64,000 nt of DNA from NCBI RefSeq assembly GCF_004682055.1, contig NZ_QUZU01000006.1, positions 124,001-188,000 on the forward strand, in the 5' to 3' direction. Made by a program: the position numbers and the translations under genes. Within the stretch, counting starts at the first letter, position 1. Each line of letters opens with the position of its first letter. Shown piece by piece: positions 45,039 through 54,003 of this stretch. This stretch comes from Pseudomonas kairouanensis (GTDB taxonomy: Bacteria; Pseudomonadota; Gammaproteobacteria; Pseudomonadales; Pseudomonadaceae). The notes under the pieces are model-generated. The model saw only the letters and a list, made by a program, of their open reading frames with translations, ran no database searches and was not told the origin of the DNA.

Positions 45039-45144
45039 TGTGGGAGCGGGCTTGTGTGGAAGCGGGCTTGCTCGCGAATACGGTGGTTCAGTCACCAGGT
45101 GTATTGACTGGCACACCGCTTTCGCGAGCAAGCCCGCTCCCACA
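45039..45144. repeat. REPIN with a 16-bp tandem duplication in its left arm
   Basis: The left arm reads TGTGGGAGCGGGCTTG (45039-45054) and then TGTGGAAGCGGGCTTG (45055-45070) before CTCGCG. The right arm (GCGAGCAAGCCCGCTCCCACA) has a single copy. The duplicate differs by one base. Confidence 0.88.
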
Positions 45145-45183
45145 TTTGATCTTCAGCGTTCCCACTTCATCGGAAAGAGATCG

Positions 45184-46017
45184 ATGTATTCATTAGACGA
45201 CCTGCTGCATTTGATGAACCGTCTACGCGACCCGCAGTACGGCTGCCCTTGGGACATCAAGCAAACCTACGCCACTATCGTGCCGCATACCCTGGAAGAG
45301 GCCTACGAAGTTGCCGACGCTATCGAGCGCGGTGACTTTGATCATCTGCAAGGTGAGCTGGGCGACTTGTTGTTCCAGGTGGTGTATTACAGCCAGCTGG
45401 CGCGGGAAGAAGGGCGTTTCGAATTCGCCGGCGTTATCGATAGCATCACCCGCAAGCTGATCCGTCGCCATCCCCACGTGTTCCCCACGGGCGACTTGTA
45501 TGCGCCGCTGGATATCCCGCAGCTCACCGAAGAGCAGGTCAAGCAGCGTTGGGAGCAGATCAAGGCCGAGGAGCGTGCAGAAAAGTCCGGCGCGCCAGAG
45601 CAATTATCCCTGCTGGACGATGTACCCACTGCACTGCCGTCTCTGTCTCGCGCTGCGAAATTGCAAAAACGCGCCAGCCAGGTTGGCTTTGACTGGCCGT
45701 CCGCCTTGCCGGTGGTGGACAACGTGCGCGAAGAGTTGGATGAAGTGCTCGAAGCCATGGCTGACAACGACCCGGTCGCCATCGCCGATGAGGTCGGTGA
45801 CCTGCTGTTCGCAGCGGTCAACCTGGCCCGTCATCTCAAGGTCGACCCGGAAACCGCGCTGCGTGGCGCCAATGCCAAGTTCGAGCGACGCTTCCGATTT
45901 ATCGAGCAGGCATTGCGCGACACGCACAAACCCATAGAAGATTGCACCCTCGAAGAGTTGGACGCCCTGTGGGGTGAAGCCAAACGTCAGGAAAAGAACA
46001 TGTCCAGCTGCGGTTGA
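45184..46017 (+). CDS. mazG: nucleoside triphosphate pyrophosphohydrolase MazG
   Basis: The 277-residue protein has two MazG helical domains. The N-terminal one has DPQYGCPWDIKQTYATIVPHTLEEAYEV and GELGDLLFQVVYYSQLA; the C-terminal catalytic one has NVREELDEVLEAM and DEVGDLLFAAVNLARHL. It hydrolyses NTPs to NMP and pyrophosphate and in E. coli is linked to lowering ppGpp, fitting its place after relA. GGAAAGAG supports ATG 45184. Confidence 0.95.
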   Translation: MYSLDDLLHLMNRLRDPQYGCPWDIKQTYATIVPHTLEEAYEVADAIERGDFDHLQGELGDLLFQVVYYSQLAREEGRFEFAGVIDSITRKLIRRHPHVFPTGDLYAPLDIPQLTEEQVKQRWEQIKAEERAEKSGAPEQLSLLDDVPTALPSLSRAAKLQKRASQVGFDWPSALPVVDNVREELDEVLEAMADNDPVAIADEVGDLLFAAVNLARHLKVDPETALRGANAKFERRFRFIEQALRDTHKPIEDCTLEELDALWGEAKRQEKNMSSCG

Positions 46018-46042
46018 GCGGCTGCCTAAGTGAGTAAGCACC

Positions 46043-46588
46043 ATGAGCATTTCCCTTCGCGATCAGTTGCTCAAAGCAGGTCTGGTCAACCAAAAGCAGG
46101 CCAAGCAGGTCGGCAAAGAGAAACAGAAGCAGCAGCGCCTGGTCCACAAGGGCCAGATCGAGGCCGATGACACCCAGGCCCGCCTGGCTGCCGAAGCCAA
46201 GGCCGAGAAGGTCAAGCGCGACCAGGAGCTGAACCGCCAGCAGCAGGAAAAAGCCGAGGCCAAAGCCCGCACGGCCCAGGTCAAGCAACTGATCGAAACC
46301 TCGCGCCTGCCCAAGCTGACCACCGAGGACTATTACAACTTCGTGGATGACAAGAAGGTCAAGCGCCTGTCGGTCAACACCCTGATGCGCAACAAACTGA
46401 GCAACGGCTCCCTGGCCATCGTGCATCACGGTGGCGGCTACGAGATGATCCCGCGTGAGGCGGCGCTGAAGATCCAGGAGCGTGCACCGGAGCGTATCGT
46501 GCAGCTCAATATCCTCACCGAAAGCCAAGTGCCGGATGAGGATGATCCGTACGCGGCTTACCAGATCCCGGATGATCTGATGTGGTAA
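46043..46588 (+). CDS. DUF2058-family protein
   Basis: The 181-residue protein starts SISLRDQLLKAGLVNQKQAKQV, followed by a long charged helix rich in Lys, Gln and Glu (about residues 25-85, coiled-coil) and the conserved YYNFVDDKKVKRLSVN...GGGYEMIPREAALKI block of the DUF2058 (YaiL) family. It is probably cytosolic and nucleic-acid associated, but the role is unknown. It lies 26 bp after mazG and precedes a terminator. Confidence 0.88.
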   Translation: MSISLRDQLLKAGLVNQKQAKQVGKEKQKQQRLVHKGQIEADDTQARLAAEAKAEKVKRDQELNRQQQEKAEAKARTAQVKQLIETSRLPKLTTEDYYNFVDDKKVKRLSVNTLMRNKLSNGSLAIVHHGGGYEMIPREAALKIQERAPERIVQLNILTESQVPDEDDPYAAYQIPDDLMW

Positions 46589-46605
46589 GGCTGTAGAAAC
46601 AACAA

Positions 46606-46631
46606 ACCCCGCTCAGAAGGCGGGGTTTTTG
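46606..46631 (+). terminator. intrinsic terminator after the DUF2058 gene
   Basis: ACCCCGC and GCGGGGT pair around a seven-base loop and are followed by five T. It closes the cluster ending with the DUF2058 gene. Confidence 0.88.
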
Positions 46632-46682
46632 TTTTAGGTACTCCGGCTGCGTGGGCTGGAGTACCTATCGTATTTTCAATAC

Positions 46683-46871
46683 TCAGGAGCTTTGTGCCTG
46701 GCGTTTCATCTCAAGCGACTCAAGCTCGTTTTTATAGTTGTGAGCGTCGCTTTCGTTATGAAACATGCCGACCAGCATGTCTTGTTGATGTACATCCCAG
46801 ATGTGAATCCCATGAGCCACTGCTTCGTGGGACATATGTTCGTCGTCGCGTTCAGTTACTTTTACAGTCAT
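46683..46871 (-). CDS. 62-residue conserved small protein, unknown function
   Basis: The frame begins MTVKVTERDDEHMSHEAVAHGIHIWDVHQQDMLVGMFHNESDAHNYK. TTGGAGC lies nine bases before the ATG at 46871, which supports that start over an internal Met. It is acidic, rich in His, without signal peptide. The WDVHQQDMLVGMF...A segment suggests a small alpha/beta fold. No family role is recognised. Confidence 0.6.
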   Translation of the reverse strand: MTVKVTERDDEHMSHEAVAHGIHIWDVHQQDMLVGMFHNESDAHNYKNELESLEMKRQAQSS

Positions 46872-47100
46872 CTGCTTGCTCCAATCTCTGGTGGATCTGC
46901 GGCAAGTCGTCGCAGGCCTCTTTTATATGTTTTGTTAGCTTGCTAAGTAAACCGACTTTTCGCGCAACAAGTCTTTGCGTGAAATGCAACAGTGCTGGAG
47001 GCCGCGTAAACCGTAGGGTTTGCTCGCGGGGTGCAGAGTTTTATGACAGAAGTTTCATGTTCAGTTCAGGCTTGAGCCTTGTATTGGCCCTACCGGCGCC

Positions 47101-47120
47101 ATCGGGGGCTTGCCCCCGAT
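47101..47120. repeat. solitary REP core hairpin
   Basis: ATCGGGGGCTTGCCCCCGAT is a 9-bp perfect stem with a TT loop followed by AGCGGTAGAG, matching the 3' half of the local REP class without its TGTGGG head or partner. Confidence 0.65.
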
Positions 47121-47153
47121 AGCGGTAGAGGCTTGAGCACAAAATCTTCAGGC

Positions 47154-47181
47154 AAAAAAAAGCCCCGCATTCAGCGAGGCT
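47154..47181 (-). terminator. intrinsic terminator of the purM-purN-DUF3108 strand
   Basis: On the minus strand AGCCTCGC and GCGGGGCT pair with one mismatch around a five-base loop and are followed by seven T, about 20 bp after the DUF3108 stop. Confidence 0.85.
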
Positions 47182-47202
47182 CCTTTTTGACTCATCAGTG
47201 CA

Positions 47203-47916
47203 TCAGCTACCTTTGACAGCCTTACCGTCAACAGTACCGTCCTGCAGCATGATGTTGTATTCCTTGCCGTCGGTCTCGACCTGACGCAGGGCAACCAGGA
47301 TGCCGCCCTGGTCCTTGGCAAACCACATCTGGGTGATGCGCTTGCTTTGCGTCGGGTCACGCACGCGCTCAACCTTGATCGCGTCAATGGAGCCGACCTT
47401 GGTCTGGACCTTTTCCGGGCCGATTACGCGAAAGTCGTAAGTGTCGACATCGGTACCTTCGACCACGTTGTAGCTCATGCTTTTCTTGCCGGCAGCAACG
47501 TCGCGCTGCAGGGCCAACTGGTAGGTCGACTTGTCGAGCATGCCCGTTTGCAGGGGCACATTGACCGGGTCTTTGTTTTCAAAGCCGGTGACTTTCTTGG
47601 CGGATTGGTCGAAGTCCAGGTTGATCTTCTTGGCTTTACCCAGGCCGCCGCGTTCGAAGGTGTAGCTCTTGGGTTGCAGGGTGTCCTTGTCGAACAGGAT
47701 CACGCTGGTTTCGGTGAGGCTGGCGATCATCATCGAGGCCTTGAAGTTCAAGGTCCAGGTGCCATCGCCATTCTTGGCCAGGCTGCGTTCAGCCGAACCA
47801 CTCATGGGCAACTGTTTCCAGTCGGCGGTGTAGCTCACGGAGAAAGGGTGAAGGTCCGCTGCTTGCACGGCAGGCAAGGCAAACAGAGCAAAAGCGAAGA
47901 GCAAGGCGCGACGCAT
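47203..47916 (-). CDS. DUF3108-family periplasmic protein
   Basis: The 237-residue protein has a signal peptide (MRRALLFAFALFALPAVQAA) and a beta-rich mature part beginning DLHPFSVSYTADWKQLPMSGSAERSL, characteristic of DUF3108. GKKSMSYNVVEGTDVDTYDFRV and ITQMWFAKDQGGILVALRQVE are conserved. The location should be the periplasm; function is unknown. It follows purN by eight bases on the same strand. Confidence 0.88.
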   Translation of the reverse strand: MRRALLFAFALFALPAVQAADLHPFSVSYTADWKQLPMSGSAERSLAKNGDGTWTLNFKASMMIASLTETSVILFDKDTLQPKSYTFERGGLGKAKKINLDFDQSAKKVTGFENKDPVNVPLQTGMLDKSTYQLALQRDVAAGKKSMSYNVVEGTDVDTYDFRVIGPEKVQTKVGSIDAIKVERVRDPTQSKRITQMWFAKDQGGILVALRQVETDGKEYNIMLQDGTVDGKAVKGS

Positions 47917-47924
47917 AAAATCTC

Positions 47925-48575
47925 CTAGGTTCGAATCAAGTGGCCGCTGGCCGCAAGTAACTGACCGTCCAATAATGCACCCTGGTCACCAAGAATCAAC
48001 CGGCCCTCGGCAAACCAGCGTACTGCCAGCGGGTAAATCCTGTGTTCCTGGGTGTGAACCCGTTGCGCAAGGCTCTGCGCCGAGTCGTCAGACTCTACCG
48101 GAACCACTGCCTGTACGACCAGAGGCCCGCCATCGAGTTCCTCGGTGACAAAGTGCACGCTGCAGCCGTGTTCGCTGTCGCCGGCGTCAAGCGCCCGCTG
48201 GTGCGTGTGCATGCCTTTGTATTTGGGGAGCAGGGAAGGGTGGATATTGAGCAGGCGCCCGTCATAGTGCCGTACGAAATCAGCGCTGAGGATGCGCATG
48301 AAACCGGCCAGTACCACGAGTTGGGGATTGAAGGCGTCGATCAGTTCGACCAAGGCTGCGTCGAAGGCCTCGCGGCCCTCGAACGCCTTGTGATCCAGGG
48401 AGCGAGTGTCGATACCCGCGTCCCTGGCGCGTTGCAGGCCGTAGGCGTCGCTGCGGTTGGAGATCACCGCAGCGATGCGCACCGGGCTGTCGCCGGTGCG
48501 CGTGCTGTCGATCAGGGCCTGCAAGTTACTGCCGGTGCCGGAGAGCAGCACCACGACATCACAGGTCTGGGGCAT
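47925..48575 (-). CDS. purN: phosphoribosylglycinamide formyltransferase
   Basis: The 216-residue enzyme transfers the formyl group of 10-formyl-THF to GAR in purine synthesis. VVLLSGTGSNLQALI is the phosphate-binding start, LAGFMRILSADFV and INIHPSLLPKYKG hold the catalytic Asn and His, and TEELDGGPLVVQAVV includes the Asp region. The initiation codon overlaps the purM stop (shared base at 48575), so the pair is coupled. Confidence 0.95.
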   Translation of the reverse strand: MPQTCDVVVLLSGTGSNLQALIDSTRTGDSPVRIAAVISNRSDAYGLQRARDAGIDTRSLDHKAFEGREAFDAALVELIDAFNPQLVVLAGFMRILSADFVRHYDGRLLNIHPSLLPKYKGMHTHQRALDAGDSEHGCSVHFVTEELDGGPLVVQAVVPVESDDSAQSLAQRVHTQEHRIYPLAVRWFAEGRLILGDQGALLDGQLLAASGHLIRT

Positions 48576-49633
48576 CAGTGAGCCTTGAGGTTCTTCAGTT
48601 CAACCTGGGCTGCGCCTTCGGCGGCAGTCGCGATCTGGCCGATGACCCAAGGCTGCTCGCCCGCTTCACGCAATACATTCAGCGCGGTTCCGACGTGCTC
48701 TTGAGCCACGCAGATCACCATGCCCACGCCGCAGTTCAGCACGCGGTGCATCTCGGTTTCGTTGACGTTGCCTTTTTCTTGCAGCCAGTCGAATACCGCA
48801 GGGCGCTGCCAGCTGGCCACGTCGACGATCGCCTGGGCGCCTTTTGGCAGCACGCGCGGGATGTTGTCCAGCAGGCCGCCACCGGTGATGTGGGCCATGG
48901 CTTTAACCGCGCCAGTGTCCTTGATCAGCTTGAGCAGTGGCTTGACGTAGATGCGGGTCGGGGCCATCAGCAGGTCGGTCAGCGGCTTGCCGTCGAGCTG
49001 GATGTTCTCGATGTCGGCGCCGGACACTTCGATGATCTTGCGGATCAGCGAGTAGCCGTTGGAGTGCGGGCCGGACGAAGGCAGGGCCAGCAGGGCATCA
49101 CCCGCGGCAACCTTGGAGCCGTCGATGATTTCGGCTTTCTCTACAACGCCGACGCAGAAGCCGGCCAGGTCGTAGTCTTCGCCTTCGTACATGCCAGGCA
49201 TTTCAGCGGTTTCGCCGCCCACCAGGGAGCAGCCCGACAGTTCGCAACCGGCGCCAATGCCGGTCACCACCTGGGTGGCGGTCTCGACGTTGAGCTTGCC
49301 GGTGGCGTAGTAGTCCAGAAAGAACAACGGCTCGGCGCCGCACACCACCAGGTCATTGACGCACATGGCCACCAGGTCGATGCCGATGCTGTCGTGCTTG
49401 TTCAGGTTCAGGGCCAGGCGCAGCTTGGTGCCCACGCCGTCGGTGCCGGACACCAGCACAGGCTGTTTGTAGCCGGCCGGGATCTCGCAGAGGGCGCCAA
49501 AACCGCCCAGGCCGCCCATGACTTCGGGGCGCGCAGTGCGCTTGGCGACGCTCTTGATGCGTTCGACCAATGCTTCACCGGCGTCGATGTCTACACCGGC
49601 GTCCTTGTAGCTCAGGGAGGGTTGCTTGCTCAT
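48575..49633 (-). CDS. purM: phosphoribosylformylglycinamidine cyclo-ligase (AIR synthetase)
   Basis: The 352-residue enzyme closes the imidazole ring of FGAM with [30 protein letters not shown] is the PurM N-terminus, with [23 protein letters not shown] and [11 protein letters not shown] as signature motifs. It is the first gene of the purM-purN(-DUF3108) operon on the minus strand. Confidence 0.96.
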   Translation of the reverse strand: MSKQPSLSYKDAGVDIDAGEALVERIKSVAKRTARPEVMGGLGGFGALCEIPAGYKQPVLVSGTDGVGTKLRLALNLNKHDSIGIDLVAMCVNDLVVCGAEPLFFLDYYATGKLNVETATQVVTGIGAGCELSGCSLVGGETAEMPGMYEGEDYDLAGFCVGVVEKAEIIDGSKVAAGDALLALPSSGPHSNGYSLIRKIIEVSGADIENIQLDGKPLTDLLMAPTRIYVKPLLKLIKDTGAVKAMAHITGGGLLDNIPRVLPKGAQAIVDVASWQRPAVFDWLQEKGNVNETEMHRVLNCGVGMVICVAQEHVGTALNVLREAGEQPWVIGQIATAAEGAAQVELKNLKAH

Positions 49634-49976
49634 GATCCAGGCCTTTAGGGGGGATTCAGGGGTAACGACCGAGCAGGCAGGCGCTTTTGGTAAAAGGCCC
49701 AGCCGTTGACGGTCTGCGAAGGCGCGCGATTTTATCAGGCTTGAAGGGCAGCGGCCATCCTCGGGCCGACAGCAGGGCCATATGAGGTTAAAAAAATGCT
49801 AATCGCCCCTGTCTTGCTGCGTATTAAGGTATAGCCTTTACTGCGCTAGCGTTATGACAGTACGAAAACTTACCAGGACCCTGTGAATGTTTTACCGGTC
49901 GCTGTGGTCACAGCCTTGTCTCACCGGTTTCACGCGGTCTGTTCCAGCCGCTAAATTTGTCGTTCGGGAATCTTCC
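49634..49976. promoter_or_regulatory. 343-bp divergent region purM / DUF2066 gene
   Basis: It should contain promoters for both strands. GTATTAAGGTATAGCCTTTA near 49820-49840 is AT-rich and holds a TATAGC that could be a -10 element toward the DUF2066 gene. No operator was recognised and no gene fits. Confidence 0.4.
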
Positions 49977-51008
49977 ATGCGTCTGTGTAAATTCTTCTTT
50001 GTGGGCTGCTTGTCGTTGGTCAGCCTGGCGAGTCATGCCGAAACCCTCAATGGCCTCTATCAAGTCCTCGAACCGGTTAGCAGCCAGTCGCCCCAAGAGC
50101 GTGACCAGGCTACCCAGCGAGCGGTGCAGACCCTGGTGATTCGCCTGACCGGCGATGCCAAGGCCGCCGATGGCCCAGGCCTGGCGGCGGTGCGTAAAGA
50201 CCCGCAACAAATCATCAGTCAGTACGGCTACGACGCCGGCCCGCCGGAAAGCCTGCAAGTGGATTTCGACCCGGTCAGCACCGACCGCGCCCTGCGTGAG
50301 GCGGGCTTGTCGATTTGGGGCAGTAATCGTCCGTCGATTCTCGGTTGGTGGCTGAACGATTCCACCGAAGGCAGCAGCCTGGTGGGCGATGGCCAGACCG
50401 TCGCCCAGGCGCTACGCCGTGCTGCACAACATCGCGGCTTGCCGTTGCGTCTGCCGCTGGGCGATCTGGATGAGCAAGTGGTCGCCACGGCGCCGAACCT
50501 GGAAAGTGCCGATGCCACGCCGCTGCGCGCGGCTTCCGAGCGCTACGGCGCCGATGCCTTGCTGGCGGTGCATGCGCGCCAGGAAGGTAACCAGTGGCAA
50601 GCCAAATGGCGCCTGTGGCTGGGTGACAAGAGCGAGCAGGGCACGGCTCAAGGTGCAGACACCGGCGCCGTGGCCGACGCCGTGATGCTGGCGATCAGCC
50701 AAAAACTGGCGCCGCGCTTTGCGGTCAAGCCGGGCGTGAGCACCGAACAACTGTTGGAGGTGCAGGGCATGACCCTTGAGCGTTATGCCGCCCTGGGCCA
50801 TCTGCTTGAGCCTTTCGGCGCTCAGCCACAGTTGGTGGATGGCAACCGCATTGTCTATCGCGTCAACGGCAGTGCCGATCAGTTGCGTAGCCAGTTGGGC
50901 TTGGCCAAGTTGCAGGAGGTGCCGGTGGATGAATCTCCGGCTGTGGTGGAAGGCGCTCAGCCCACTGCTGCACCTGAACCCCAGGCGCAACTGCGTTTTC
51001 GTTGGTAG
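49977..51008 (+). CDS. DUF2066-family secreted protein
   Basis: The 343-residue protein has a signal peptide (MRLCKFFFVGCLSLVSLASHA) and a mature start ETLNGLYQVLEPVSSQSPQERDQA, the DUF2066 hallmark. RPSILGWWLNDS and the YGADALLAVHARQEG...WQAKWRLWLGD block are conserved. Function is unknown; the purM-DUF2066-permease-hda neighbourhood is typical of Pseudomonas. GGGAA before ATG 49977 and the signal peptide decide the start. Confidence 0.88.
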   Translation: MRLCKFFFVGCLSLVSLASHAETLNGLYQVLEPVSSQSPQERDQATQRAVQTLVIRLTGDAKAADGPGLAAVRKDPQQIISQYGYDAGPPESLQVDFDPVSTDRALREAGLSIWGSNRPSILGWWLNDSTEGSSLVGDGQTVAQALRRAAQHRGLPLRLPLGDLDEQVVATAPNLESADATPLRAASERYGADALLAVHARQEGNQWQAKWRLWLGDKSEQGTAQGADTGAVADAVMLAISQKLAPRFAVKPGVSTEQLLEVQGMTLERYAALGHLLEPFGAQPQLVDGNRIVYRVNGSADQLRSQLGLAKLQEVPVDESPAVVEGAQPTAAPEPQAQLRFRW

Positions 51009-51042
51009 CAGTTTTCTTCTTTATATATAGGTGGAGTGGTTT

Positions 51043-52116
51043 ATGGCGGATACGCGTCGTTGGGTGTGGCTTGGTGGGGTTGTCCTGCTGTGCGTCTTTG
51101 TATTCTTGCTGCATTCGATCCTGACGCCGTTCCTGGTTGCGTTGCTGCTGGCCTATCTGTTCGACCCGGTGGTGGATCGCCTGGAAAAACTTGGCCTGTC
51201 GCGCACCTGGGGTGTGGTGGCGGTGTTCGCCTTGTTCACCTTGATCATCACGGCATTGGTGTTGGTGCTGGTGCCGATGCTGGCCAAGCAACTGTTCCGC
51301 CTGTATGAGCTGGCGCCGCAGATGCTCGATTGGTTGCAGCACACCGCGATGCCGTGGGCCCAGGCCAAGTTGGGGTTGTCGGATGGCTTCTGGAAGTTCG
51401 ACAAGGTCAAGGCGGCCATCAGCGAACACATGGGCCAGACCACCGATATCGTGGGTGTGGTGCTCAGCCAGGCCACCGCGTCCAGCCTGGCATTGATCGG
51501 CTGGTTGACCAACCTGGTACTGATCCCGGTAGTGGCGTTCTACCTCCTGCGCGACTGGGACATCATGATGGCCAAGATCCGCAGCCTGTTGCCGCGCAAC
51601 CGCGAGGAGCGCATCGTCTCCCTGGCTGAAGAGTGCCATGAGGTGCTGGGTGCATTCGTGCGTGGCCAGTTGCTGGTGATGCTGGCGCTGGGGATTATCT
51701 ACGCGGCGGGCTTGATGGCTATCGGCCTGGAGTTGGGCTTGTTGATTGGCCTGATTGCCGGTCTTGCGGCTATCGTGCCGTACATGGGCTTTGTCATCGG
51801 TATTGGCGCGGCCTTGGTGGCAGGGCTGTTTCAGTTCGGCGGCGACCTGTACCCGATGCTCGGGATTGTGGCGGTGTTCATGGTTGGCCAAGCCTTGGAG
51901 GGCATGGTGCTGACGCCGTTGTTGGTAGGGGATCGGATTGGCTTGCACCCGGTGGCAGTGATCTTTGCGATCCTGGCGGGCGGTGAGCTGTTTGGCTTTA
52001 CCGGTATCCTGCTGGCGCTGCCGGTGGCGGCGGTGATCATGGTGCTGGTGCGCCATGTGCACGATCTGTACAAGGATTCGGATGTGTATACCGGTGTGGA
52101 AGACCCCGATCTGTAA
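51043..52116 (+). CDS. AI-2E family transporter (PerM-like)
   Basis: The 357-residue inner-membrane protein has about seven helices. SILTPFLVALLLAYLFDPVVDRLE, NLVLIPVVAFYLLRDWD and the GPxxxG-like region with IAGLAAIVPYMGFVIGIG match the AI-2E/PerM permease family. Members export small molecules, or exchange Na+/H+ in some bacteria, so the name does not prove AI-2 transport. AGGTGGAG precedes ATG 51043. Confidence 0.88.
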   Translation: MADTRRWVWLGGVVLLCVFVFLLHSILTPFLVALLLAYLFDPVVDRLEKLGLSRTWGVVAVFALFTLIITALVLVLVPMLAKQLFRLYELAPQMLDWLQHTAMPWAQAKLGLSDGFWKFDKVKAAISEHMGQTTDIVGVVLSQATASSLALIGWLTNLVLIPVVAFYLLRDWDIMMAKIRSLLPRNREERIVSLAEECHEVLGAFVRGQLLVMLALGIIYAAGLMAIGLELGLLIGLIAGLAAIVPYMGFVIGIGAALVAGLFQFGGDLYPMLGIVAVFMVGQALEGMVLTPLLVGDRIGLHPVAVIFAILAGGELFGFTGILLALPVAAVIMVLVRHVHDLYKDSDVYTGVEDPDL

Positions 52117-52126
52117 TTGCGGTGTC

Positions 52127-52152
52127 ACAAACCCGGCCTGTGCCGGGTTTGT
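52127..52152 (+). terminator. hairpin after the AI-2E gene
   Basis: ACAAACCCGGC and GCCGGGTTTGT form a perfect 11-bp stem with a CTGT loop ten bases after the stop. The downstream tract is only weakly T-rich. Confidence 0.75.
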
Positions 52153-52311
52153 CGTCTGTGGTGTCAAACAATTTGCGCAAAACCGGCAAGTTAACGCAAA
52201 CCTTTGATTTTGCTTGTGGTCTGCTGCATTGTGCGCCCGGCGTCACGGGTATAAACTTTGCAAACTTTACACAGAGGCCACTAACGGTTCGTTTGGAGCC
52301 GTTCAGTCAGC

Positions 52312-53016
52312 ATGAAACCGATTCAGCTGCCCTTGGGTGTGCGTCTGCGTGATGACGCCACCTTTATCAACTACTACCCAGGCGCCAATGCCGCTGCACT
52401 CGGCTATGTCGAGCGGCTTTGCGAAGCCGACGCCGGGTGGACCGAAAGCCTCATCTACCTGTGGGGCAAGCACGGCGTAGGGCGTACCCACCTATTGCAG
52501 GCCGCCTGCCTGCGTTTCGAGCAGATGGGCGAGCCGGCGGTGTACCTGCCGTTGGCGGAGTTGATGGATCGTGGCATTGGCATCTTTGACCACCTTGAGC
52601 AGTACGAACTGGTCTGCCTGGATGACCTGCAAGCGATTGCCGGCAAGGCGGATTGGGAAGAGGCGCTGTTTCACCTGTTCAACCGTTTGCGTGACAGCGG
52701 TCGGCGCCTGCTGATTGCTGCTTCCACCTCGCCACGGGAACTGCCGATCAAGCTGGCTGATCTCAAGTCACGCATGACCCTGGCGCTGATCTTCCAGATG
52801 CGCCCGCTGTCCGACGAAGACAAATTGCGTGCCCTGCAATTGCGCGCCTCCCGTCGCGGGCTGCACCTCACCGACGAAGTCGGGCACTTTATCCTCACCC
52901 GTGGCACCCGCAGCATGAGCGCGTTGTTCGATTTGCTCGAACAGCTCGATCAGGCCTCTCTGCAGGCCCAGCGCAAGCTGACCATCCCCTTTCTGAAAGA
53001 AACCCTCGGCTGGTAG
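52312..53016 (+). CDS. hda: DnaA regulatory inactivator Hda
   Basis: The 234-residue AAA+ protein is homologous to DnaA domain III. It has the N-terminal clamp-binding-like MKPIQLPLGVRL, Walker A-like GKHGVGRTHLLQAA, Walker B VCLDDLQAI and a lid with LADLKSRMTLALIFQM. With the sliding clamp it stimulates ATP hydrolysis by DnaA after initiation. Length fits E. coli Hda (233). Confidence 0.93.
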   Translation: MKPIQLPLGVRLRDDATFINYYPGANAAALGYVERLCEADAGWTESLIYLWGKHGVGRTHLLQAACLRFEQMGEPAVYLPLAELMDRGIGIFDHLEQYELVCLDDLQAIAGKADWEEALFHLFNRLRDSGRRLLIAASTSPRELPIKLADLKSRMTLALIFQMRPLSDEDKLRALQLRASRRGLHLTDEVGHFILTRGTRSMSALFDLLEQLDQASLQAQRKLTIPFLKETLGW

Positions 53017-53229
53017 CCCGCCCTTTGTCTACGGGGCTTTCGGCAAATTACAGGCGCCAGAAAACCCGCGTTTGGGCCAATAAAGCCACGCAAAAGGCAG
53101 GTATAGGGTGTTAAGGGCTTAGATGTCATAGTCCAAACAAGAAGTCACATAGATCGCGATTGAATTTGCAAATCGATCTGATAGTGGGCATAGTCTCGGC
53201 TTCTTTACCTATCAGCCACGGTCGTGCCC

Positions 53230-53859
53230 ATGCTAAATCGCTTCGCACCCCTCGTGCCTCTCGCACTCGTTACCCTGTTGTTTGGTTGCGCCTCCCACCC
53301 TCAACAGGTGGCAGAACAGCAAAAACCCCAGGTTCAAAATCAGGCAAAATTCGTCGCTGCGCAGTCTGCTTCTGTTTATGAAGAAGAGCTGGTGACCGAA
53401 AAAGAACTGGCCGACTTCTCCGGCAGCAAGCCTTACCAGCTTCCCGTTCTGGCCGACAGTATCCTTGAACGTGGCATGTCCCTGATCGGTACCCGTTACC
53501 GTTTCGGCGGTACCTCTGAAGCCGGTTTCGACTGCAGCGGTTTCATCGGCTACCTGTTTCGCGAAGAAGCGGGCATGAACCTGCCACGCTCCACTCGCGA
53601 GATGATCAACGTTAATGCTCCGTTGGTCGCGCGCAACAACCTCAAGCCTGGTGATCTGCTTTTCTTTAGTACTGCAGGCCGTGGCCGCGTCAGCCACGCC
53701 GGGATTTACTTGGGCGATAACCAGTTTATCCACTCCAGCAGCCGTCGCAGTGGCGGTGTTCGCGTCGATAACCTGGGCGACAGCTACTGGAGCAAAACCT
53801 TCATCGAAGCCAAGCGCGCACTCGCCATGGCCCCGACGACGGTTACCGCTAGCAAGTAA
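53230..53859 (+). CDS. NlpC/P60 (C40) peptidase lipoprotein, first of a tandem pair
   Basis: The 209-residue protein has a lipobox (LALVTLLFGC), a linker with Gln/Glu, and an NlpC/P60 domain with FDCSGFIGYLF (catalytic Cys), RVSHAGIYLGDNQFIHSSS (catalytic His) and the third polar residue beyond. It should be an outer-membrane-anchored Spr/MepS-like endopeptidase that cuts peptide cross-links of peptidoglycan. ATG 53230 begins the signal; GTG 53224 is in frame. The next gene is a paralogue. Confidence 0.9.
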   Translation: MLNRFAPLVPLALVTLLFGCASHPQQVAEQQKPQVQNQAKFVAAQSASVYEEELVTEKELADFSGSKPYQLPVLADSILERGMSLIGTRYRFGGTSEAGFDCSGFIGYLFREEAGMNLPRSTREMINVNAPLVARNNLKPGDLLFFSTAGRGRVSHAGIYLGDNQFIHSSSRRSGGVRVDNLGDSYWSKTFIEAKRALAMAPTTVTASK

Positions 53860-54003
53860 ACTTAAAGTGATACTTGAAGTTTGACGTGTAAGCGCTAGAA
53901 TCCTTGGATATTGTTGGAATCCGTTCGCGCGAGCTTTGCTTGCGCGTTCTGGTTTTCAGCGTTCGGCAGCGAAAGCCGCATCCAGACTAGGATTGTTCTG
54001 CAC

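Larger units (their letters stand above)
46872..47202. other. 331-bp intergenic region
   Basis: The region separates the 62-residue protein gene from the end of the DUF3108 gene. It contains a solitary REP core (47101-47120) and the terminator of the DUF3108 operon (47154-47181). AAACC-GTA-GGGTTT near 47005-47022 is a small hairpin. No gene is supported. Confidence 0.5.

Noticed and set aside
46694..47122. A 142-residue plus-strand frame after the DUF2058 gene
   Set aside because: It is antisense to the 62-residue gene with a good ribosome site and runs into a REP hairpin.
48578..49648. A 356-residue plus-strand open frame opposite purM
   Set aside because: It is the complement of a fully recognisable PurM sequence and has the His/Gln/Gly-rich composition typical of antisense frames in GC-rich DNA.
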